From: Diadema setosum
Taxonomy: Eukaryota > Echinodermata > Echinoidea > Diadematoida > Diadematidae
Assembly: GCF_964275005.1 (NCBI RefSeq)
Contig: NC_092693.1
Coordinates: 17,675,706 to 17,739,705 of the forward strand
DNA length: 64,000 nt
Direction of reading: 5' to 3'
The position numbers and the translations under genes are program-made. Shown here in pieces: positions 61,033-64,000 of this stretch; the first letter of the stretch is position 1; each line of letters begins with the position of its first letter. The notes under the pieces are model-generated. The model did not search any database. It saw only the letters and a program-made list of their open reading frames with translations, and was not told the origin of the DNA.

Positions 61033-62733
61033 CATATATTATCATATATTGCTACAAACGGCAGTTTGGGGACTGTAAATGTCAAAATTTTCAAGCTCGC
61101 TCGCTCCGCTCGCTCGCATTTAATTGTTACGTTATGCAATTCTGATGTTGTTGCCATGAGGTGCCCCCCCCCCCCCAATGTCTTGACCCACGGTACGCCA
61201 CTGCTACTACATGTTAGTCATAACATGATATTGGAAACGAGTACAATGTATCATATCGGGACATTTGTACAATGTAATATCATAGACCTACAACGTTTCG
61301 TTGTCGGTCCATGGCAATACGTATAGATCGGACCAAAATGGGACCCCACCCTTACCACTATAGTAGCCGAGGCCTCATTCCCTGGGATTCATTTAAGTAC
61401 AGTGTGTTGGGAAATGTATGTAAGTCTGCTTATGTAATGATTTGATTTCCTGACAAGGTGCAAAGCAAATATACACTGTACTGTTGCTATGGATACGGAA
61501 GAGCGCGAGCTAAAATTCTGGCTTGTCTTTATGGTGTAACAAATTCCAAACCGGGGAATTTCAAAATCACGGAAAAGTCGAGCAGTTTGAACTGGTCCCC
61601 GACAAGTCTTATCTCTGTTCAATATCCCTATGAATGTCTTTGGTCATGTTTTGACTCATTAACGATGGCGATATACGCCTGACTGAAGACGGAAACGACC
61701 CATGAGATCACTGGTCTAGGCTATAGCCACCTTTGGAGATTCTACCTTGACCCGTTTCCCATTAGTTGATTCTTAGACAGGCATGCACGTTGCACAGTTG
61801 TTAAATCGTCGGGACATCTTATTACAGTAGACTCCCGTTATAACGAAGTCCTCAGGACCGGCAGTTTTCTTTCGTTATATCGGAATTTCGTTATAACCGA
61901 ACAAATAAACAATATAAATACATAGAGTGGATGACATTGCAGCCCAAATTTTTACTTGGTTATAACCAGAATTTCGTTATAACCGTGTTCGTTATAACGG
62001 GAGTGCACTGGTATTACAATCTGCTTTCAATAATGGTAGCGGTGGCTGCGGTGTCCCTATCGGATAATAGTCAAATCTTAATCTCCTGATCATCATCACC
62101 AAATGCTGGTATGAGACGTTAGCCGTCTTACTACTCATATCACATCACATTTGGAAAAAAAAAACAACAAGTTGGAAATCAAATTGAACTGTCAATACGT
62201 TCGTACGTGTCAATTTCACATCAACTGAATAGTAGGTCCTACCTACGACAGCTTTTTTGAGCGGCGTCTTTTGGCCAATGACAACACTTGACTAAGCATG
62301 ATTATCAAACACCGTTTTGGTGTAAATTTGGCGCAACGCAATCCAAAGAACAGTACAAATGTGAGGGCAGTTTACATACTAGTCTACTGGACGAGATAGG
62401 AATTTGGTAATAGTTTCCCTTCTTGTCCATTACGACCATTTTCTCATTCACATCCATCATCTTCATGATCTTATCTACACGTGTTTAACAATCAAAGGTA
62501 CAAAGGGAAGATGGATGGCGTACCTGTGGCGACACGAAGATACCAGAACCGATGATGATGCCCATCACCATTCCGATACAGCCAAAGATGCCCACTTTCC
62601 TCTTGAGGACCACCTTGTTGTCATGCCCGCCTTGCGGCCGCAGGTCGTTCATGGTCTCGTCGAGATCCGGGCCGCGGGGACTCTGGACTGGAGTCCCATC
62701 GGGCTGTTCCGCAGTAGTGCCGTCTGGCGCCAT
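42173..62733 (-). CDS. SLC7-family light-chain amino-acid transporter (LAT1/LAT2-like), ten coding exons
   Basis: Twelve-TM APC-superfamily exchanger, known in the family to pair with the heavy chain SLC3A2 and swap neutral amino acids at the plasma membrane. Ten exons with GT-AG borders and matching phases (0,1,1,2,2,0,2,0,0) total 1,521 nt, giving 506 residues; human LAT1 is 507. Seen: GSGIF at 62-66 (TM1 unwound site), LSGGDFAYILEA at 110-121, C162 aligned with the LAT1 cysteine bonded to the heavy chain, TRVQ near 193-196, FAFSGW at 248-253 (F248 aligns with the LAT1 gating Phe), TEEVKNP, and GVPVYLVGVYWKNKP near the C-terminus. S251 and Q254 replace Gly and Asn common in LAT1/LAT2, at the substrate site, so substrate range may differ. 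Introns are 475 bp to 7.2 kb and transposon-rich. Upstream 5' UTR introns are possible (acceptor-like site near 62990, donor-like GTAATC at 63911-63916). Asc-1 or b0,+AT-like identity is not excluded. Confidence 0.93.
42951..43266. repeat. imperfect GAT trinucleotide repeat in intron 9
   Basis: Over 300 bp of GAT, GAC, AAT and GTT triplets. The long acidic open frame through it on the plus strand is a by-product of the repeat and runs into the antisense of exon 9. Confidence 0.9.
43307..43456 (-). CDS. transporter exon 9 (residues 377-426)
   Basis: Acceptor ATTAATATAG; 150 nt, phase 0 to 0. Encodes LPIAIVMVLNNDIFLLLNFV, then AFIEWIMNFLAVAIIPYYRW and ends KHPDLPRPFK. Donor TTCAAG|GTATAA. Confidence 0.92.
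43932..44028 (-). CDS. transporter exon 8 (residues 344-376)
   Basis: Acceptor CTTCCTTACAG; 97 nt, phase 2 to 0. Encodes RVLYVAGREGLMPKVMSMIH then VRKKTPIPAAIFT, matching the LAT REG-x-x-P...SMIH segment. Donor TTTACG|GTAAGG. Confidence 0.92.
44402..44533. repeat. two-copy 66-bp tandem duplication in intron 7
   Basis: ATGTGCAACAGAAGAATGAT starts at 44402 and again at 44468, each followed by a GGGGA/GAGA-rich stretch and GAGAACATG. Two similar copies, period 66 bp. Confidence 0.8.
44581..44766. mobile_element. 186-bp TA-flanked element, copy 1, next to a splice donor
   Basis: From CAGGGCACTTACGTTGTAAC to TTATAACGGGAGTCCACTG, flanked by TA (44579-44580, 44767-44768). Contains GTTATAACG and AACGAA words in inverted arrangement. 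It starts 11 bp beyond exon 7 on the transcript side (exon end at 44777). Same family and same length as 61825-62010, but in opposite orientation. Confidence 0.82.
44777..44880 (-). CDS. transporter exon 7 (residues 310-344)
   Basis: 104 nt, phase 0 to 2. Encodes DFAELLFPVFAWIISIFVAL then SCVGTVNGSLFGSS. The acceptor is weak: ATTCGTGAAG before GACTTTGCC, with a pyrimidine-rich stretch only further upstream. Donor CTCCAG|GTAGGA. A 186-bp repeat starts 11 bp past the exon end (see 44581-44766). Confidence 0.88.
45387..45510 (-). CDS. transporter exon 6 (residues 268-309)
   Basis: Acceptor CGACCTTTAG; 124 nt, phase 2 to 0. Encodes RNIPLAVIISMIAVTSIYLL then TNVSYLTVLSP and ends INSNAVAV. Donor GCTGTC|GTGAGT. 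Confidence 0.92.
46226..46270 (-). CDS. transporter exon 5, 45-nt microexon-sized (residues 253-268)
   Basis: Acceptor GTTTTCAG; 45 nt, phase 2 to 2. Encodes QYLMFITEEVKNPA, the conserved W-x-Y-L...TEE-x-KNP segment after TM6. Donor GCAAG|GTGAGT, a near-consensus site. Confidence 0.92.
46635..46885. repeat. probable dispersed repeat with GTGGCCC motifs, intron 4
   Basis: A T-tract followed by GGTGACCTGTTCGGGCCACT, then GTGGCCCAAATGAAATG and GTGGCCCGAAATGAAAGG (partial duplication), ending GGTGGCTCCGGGCCACC. It looks like a dispersed repeat, but only one copy is present in the window, so status is uncertain. Confidence 0.35.
47740..47898. mobile_element. 159-bp near-perfect palindromic element, intron 4
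   Basis: GGGGCCCGTTGCATAAAAGT at the left is mirrored by ACTTTTATGCAACGGGCCCC at the right, and pairing continues through TAACTTTGCCATCCA and TGGTAACT with only a few mismatches. About 60 bp each side can pair around a short AT-rich centre. No coding capacity. Confidence 0.85.
48071..48785. mobile_element. TTAA-ended nonautonomous element, intron 4
   Basis: TTAACCCTTACAGGGCCGGG at the left and AGCCCGGCCTGATTAGGGTTAA at the right form imperfect inverted ends with TTAA at both. 715 bp; the interior includes a G-tract and C-tract near 48090-48118 and AT-rich sequence, no transposase. TTAA plus CCCT ends fit a piggyBac-type element distinct from families A and B. It ends about 198 bp from exon 4. 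Confidence 0.68.
48983..49079 (-). CDS. transporter exon 4 (residues 221-253)
   Basis: Acceptor TGTCCTCAG; 97 nt, phase 1 to 2. Encodes KTEHFADAFEGYSTPKNFPL then ALNAGIFAFSG and the first two bases of W253. Donor GGCTG|GTAGGT. It includes the TM6 gating segment. Confidence 0.92.
51188..51612. mobile_element. 425-bp TA-flanked element with GGCTGCGTTCACAT ends, intron 3
   Basis: AGGCTGCGTTCACATAGAAG at the left is answered by CTTCTATGTGAACGCAGCCT at the right, a perfect 20-bp inverted pair, with TA on both sides (51186-51187, 51613-51614). Inner parts repeat ATTCGGG and CGAATAG words in both senses. No coding capacity. Confidence 0.82.
52599..52826. repeat. AATC tetranucleotide microsatellite, intron 3
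   Basis: About 228 bp of AATC repeats interrupted by AACC variants at about 52660-52715. It starts 157 bp past the donor of exon 3. Confidence 0.92.
52983..53108 (-). CDS. transporter exon 3 (residues 179-221)
   Basis: Acceptor ATTTGGGCAG; 126 nt, phase 1 to 1. Encodes AIYYLNCTSVRWTTRVQ and FFTAAKISGLVIIILGG, matching the LAT TM5 region. Donor AGAG|GTGGGT. Confidence 0.92.
55001..55325 (-). CDS. transporter exon 2 (residues 71-179)
   Basis: Acceptor TTGACCACAG before GTTATCCTG. Encodes VILVYTDGVIGYSF through TM2-TM4, including LSGGDFAYILEAWGP and the extracellular C162. Donor CTGT|GTACGC, phase 1. The exon is GC-rich against AT-rich introns. Confidence 0.92.
55326..59069. other. right-hand part of intron 1, no second gene seen
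   Basis: AT-rich intronic sequence between exon 2 and the hAT-like element. It contains an A-tract at about 56007-56023, a 41-bp T-tract at 57884-57924, and a GT microsatellite at 58069-58129. No nested gene was recognised. Confidence 0.5.
58069..58129. repeat. GT microsatellite, intron 1
   Basis: About 60 bp of GT repeats with a single A interruption near 58091. Confidence 0.9.
59070..61203. mobile_element. hAT-like nonautonomous element with 8-bp target duplication, intron 1
   Basis: 2,134 bp bounded by CTACTACA at 59062-59069 and 61204-61211. The ends are CAGTGGCGTAAC and GTACGCCACTG, a 10-bp inverted match. A second CAGTGGCGGATCCAGG end occurs inside at about 59752, so this may be a composite of two related elements. 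The right two thirds is a tandem array of a ~170-bp unit. No transposase frame. Confidence 0.78.
59752..61130. repeat. eight-copy tandem array of ~170-bp units
   Basis: The word GRCAGTTT starts at 59824, 59993, 60153, 60326, 60494, 60664, 60842 and 61060; spacings are mostly 160-178 bp. Each unit reads AATTTCCAAAGCGAAAAA, GGGACTGTAAAATGTC, then GCTCGCTCGCTTCGCTCG, then CAATTCTCCTGATGTTGCTG and GCCAGCAGTTGCGCCCGG. The last spacing (218) is enlarged by a TA microsatellite at about 60988-61028. Confidence 0.9.
61825..62010. mobile_element. 186-bp TA-flanked element, copy 2, intron 1
   Basis: From CAGTAGACTCCCGTTATAAC to GTTATAACGGGAGTGCACTG, with TA on the left (61823-61824) and GT on the right where TA is expected. 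Inverted relative to the copy at 44581-44766: TAACGAAGTCC here corresponds to GGACTTCGTTA there. Confidence 0.82.
62524..62733 (-). CDS. transporter exon 1 (residues 1-70)
   Basis: ATG at 62731-62733. Encodes the cytosolic N-terminus, rich in Pro/Gly/Asp, then KRKVGIFGCIGMVMG and the TM1 motif GSGIFVSPQ. Donor CAG|GTACGC, phase 0. Confidence 0.92.
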
Positions 62734-64000
62734 TTTAAAGAATTTGGAGTTTCTCTCAAGTATTTTCTTCCTTCCTTTTCTTTTTCTTTTTTTTTTTCTT
62801 TTTCACGAGTCTTTGATACTTTCCTTTTCTGCACTGGAACTGTCGATACTAAGTACTTCACAATACCTCATAATATGAATGGCCAGCAGTTGCGTCTCGT
62901 CACTTCAAAGATGTTGTTCTGAATAGACCCGTCGGTTAACTGAGGTTTCCAGCCGGAACGTATCCTTGAGCACTACATTCAGCCTTTACCTGAAAGAAAT
63001 CGACAAGAAAGAGATTGCTGCTTTATAACACCAGAAGAAAGGGGGTTGTCGTGCTGGAAAATGCGAGTTCTTTTATGGTTGTTGAATCACTTGTACCCGT
63101 GCCCACTCACCCACAGAGTACAATGTAATAATCGAAAATGGAATTCGAAAATCCGATGAAATATAACATGCGTCTGCATATTATGCTTTGACAATGACAA
63201 GGACTGAAAGAAGAATTACATCTTTCCTAGCAGCACGGTAGACGGTACGGTGGTCACCCGAGTCCCAGTTTGATAGATCTGCCATATATACCTGAATGAT
63301 TCGTGGCTGAAGAAGGAATGAAAGACAGATACGAATCACTGCCAGACCATAGACTGTCGGGCGCGCAAGTTTACCATCAGCACCTTCTGCAACAATACCA
63401 CCACCACCACCACCACCACCACAGGCTCCATGGGGGCGCTGTAGCATCCTACCGCTGCGAGCACTTAGCTCCGATTTCAGTCGCAACTACTATACTCGAC
63501 TGGCTGCCGTACCTAAATACTTTATGGGTGGTGAATTCTGACAAAACCACTTTCAATCAGATTACTACGATTAGACATAATATTTGTGGATGCTTATTGA
63601 CGATTCTTGTCGGAAAAAATTGAAGCCCCGCAGGGGATTCTGCAGAGACGGTGAAGAAAAAAAAAAAAAACTCATTACAGGCAAGCATGTCGAGGAGTAT
63701 ATAATCGCTCGTCCGATATGAAGACATTTCGCTTCAGTATGAGTCCGTCTATATTATCTTAGCGGAAGTTAACTTGATTGTAGACAATTCAGAATGACAA
63801 ATGATATCAAATCCTAAATATCTCAATCTGATATTTTCTTTTTTCCTCTAATCCAAACGATCAATATGAAACTGTGACATTCTATTCACATAACCAATCT
63901 GTATGCTGCCGATTACCTGTCTTCGTAGTTCCGAAGAGAAGATTTGACATTCACGAGTTTGTCAACATGGAGTCCTACATCTAACATTTTGGATAAACTT
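62734..64000. other. upstream region of the transporter gene
   Basis: No separate gene supported. It should hold the 5' UTR and promoter. Candidates only: TATAAAG at 63021-63027 (minus strand), an acceptor-like TTTCTTTCAG ending near 62990, and a donor-like CAG|GTAATC at 63911-63916. A short CCA repeat lies at about 63398-63421. Confidence 0.35.
63021..63027 (-). promoter_or_regulatory. candidate TATA box for the transporter
   Basis: TATAAAG on the minus strand about 290 bp upstream of the ATG. A start site about 30 bp downstream would give a 5' UTR of roughly 260 nt without an intron. The alternative, a 5' UTR acceptor at almost the same place, cannot be excluded by eye. Confidence 0.25.

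Noticed and set aside
59752-61130. Regular repeats that might suggest a CRISPR-like array
   Set aside because: Units are ~170 bp, repeated throughout with no unique spacers, in eukaryotic DNA inside a transposon.
63181-63486. 101-residue minus-strand open frame upstream of the transporter
   Set aside because: Glycine run comes from a CCA/GGT repeat; no domain, no splice context, and it lies where a promoter or 5' UTR is expected.

Overview
This is animal nuclear DNA: AT-rich, with spliced genes, abundant microsatellites and many small DNA-transposon derivatives. The two intronless receptor genes, the ten-coding-exon amino-acid transporter and the repeat families (TTCG-type palindromes, CAGTGGCG-ended elements, Tx1-like LINE) suggest a marine invertebrate deuterostome, most likely an echinoderm such as a sea urchin. 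That assignment is an inference from general character; no species marker was identified.

Host genes. Three genes are well supported, all on the minus strand. Two are single-exon class A G-protein-coupled receptors (1376-2644 and 20087-21355), both 422 residues long and clearly paralogous, about 17.4 kb apart. They look muscarinic/biogenic-amine-like in TM5-TM7, but both lack the TM3 aspartate that binds amines and the TM3/ECL2 disulfide cysteines. The third is a complete SLC7-family light-chain amino-acid transporter (LAT1/LAT2-like). Its coding exons run from 62733 down to 42173. Ten exons with consistent splice phases give a 506-residue protein with the GSGIF motif and the cysteine expected to bond to the heavy chain.

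Mobile and repetitive DNA. A Tx1-like LINE (9003-13463) lies between the receptors, bounded by a 15-bp target-site duplication; its ORF2 is decayed. Between 14.9 and 31.6 kb there is a dense, repeatedly nested cluster of small DNA transposons. It holds two TTAA-ended foldback families, a hAT-like element with 8-bp duplications carrying a 458-bp tandem array, palindromic elements with GGGCCC or GGGGTG ends, a Tc1-type element with 215-bp inverted repeats of IR/DR form, and a TA-flanked element holding a second element with a 9-bp duplication. A tRNA-derived SINE lies at 37236-37498. The transporter introns carry more of the same: an inverted pair of identical-length 186-bp elements (one starting 11 bp after a splice donor), a TTAA element, palindromes, and a second hAT-like element in intron 1 with eight copies of a ~170-bp unit.

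Layout: 1-2.6 kb receptor 1; 4.1-7.2 kb repeats; 9.0-13.5 kb LINE; 13.8-18.8 kb repeats; 20.1-21.4 kb receptor 2; 22.7-31.6 kb nested transposons; 31.6-42.2 kb mostly featureless apart from microsatellites, a SINE and possibly the transporter 3' UTR; 42.2-62.7 kb the transporter; 62.7-64 kb its probable promoter side. No rRNA, tRNA, CRISPR, operon or retrovirus-like element was recognised.
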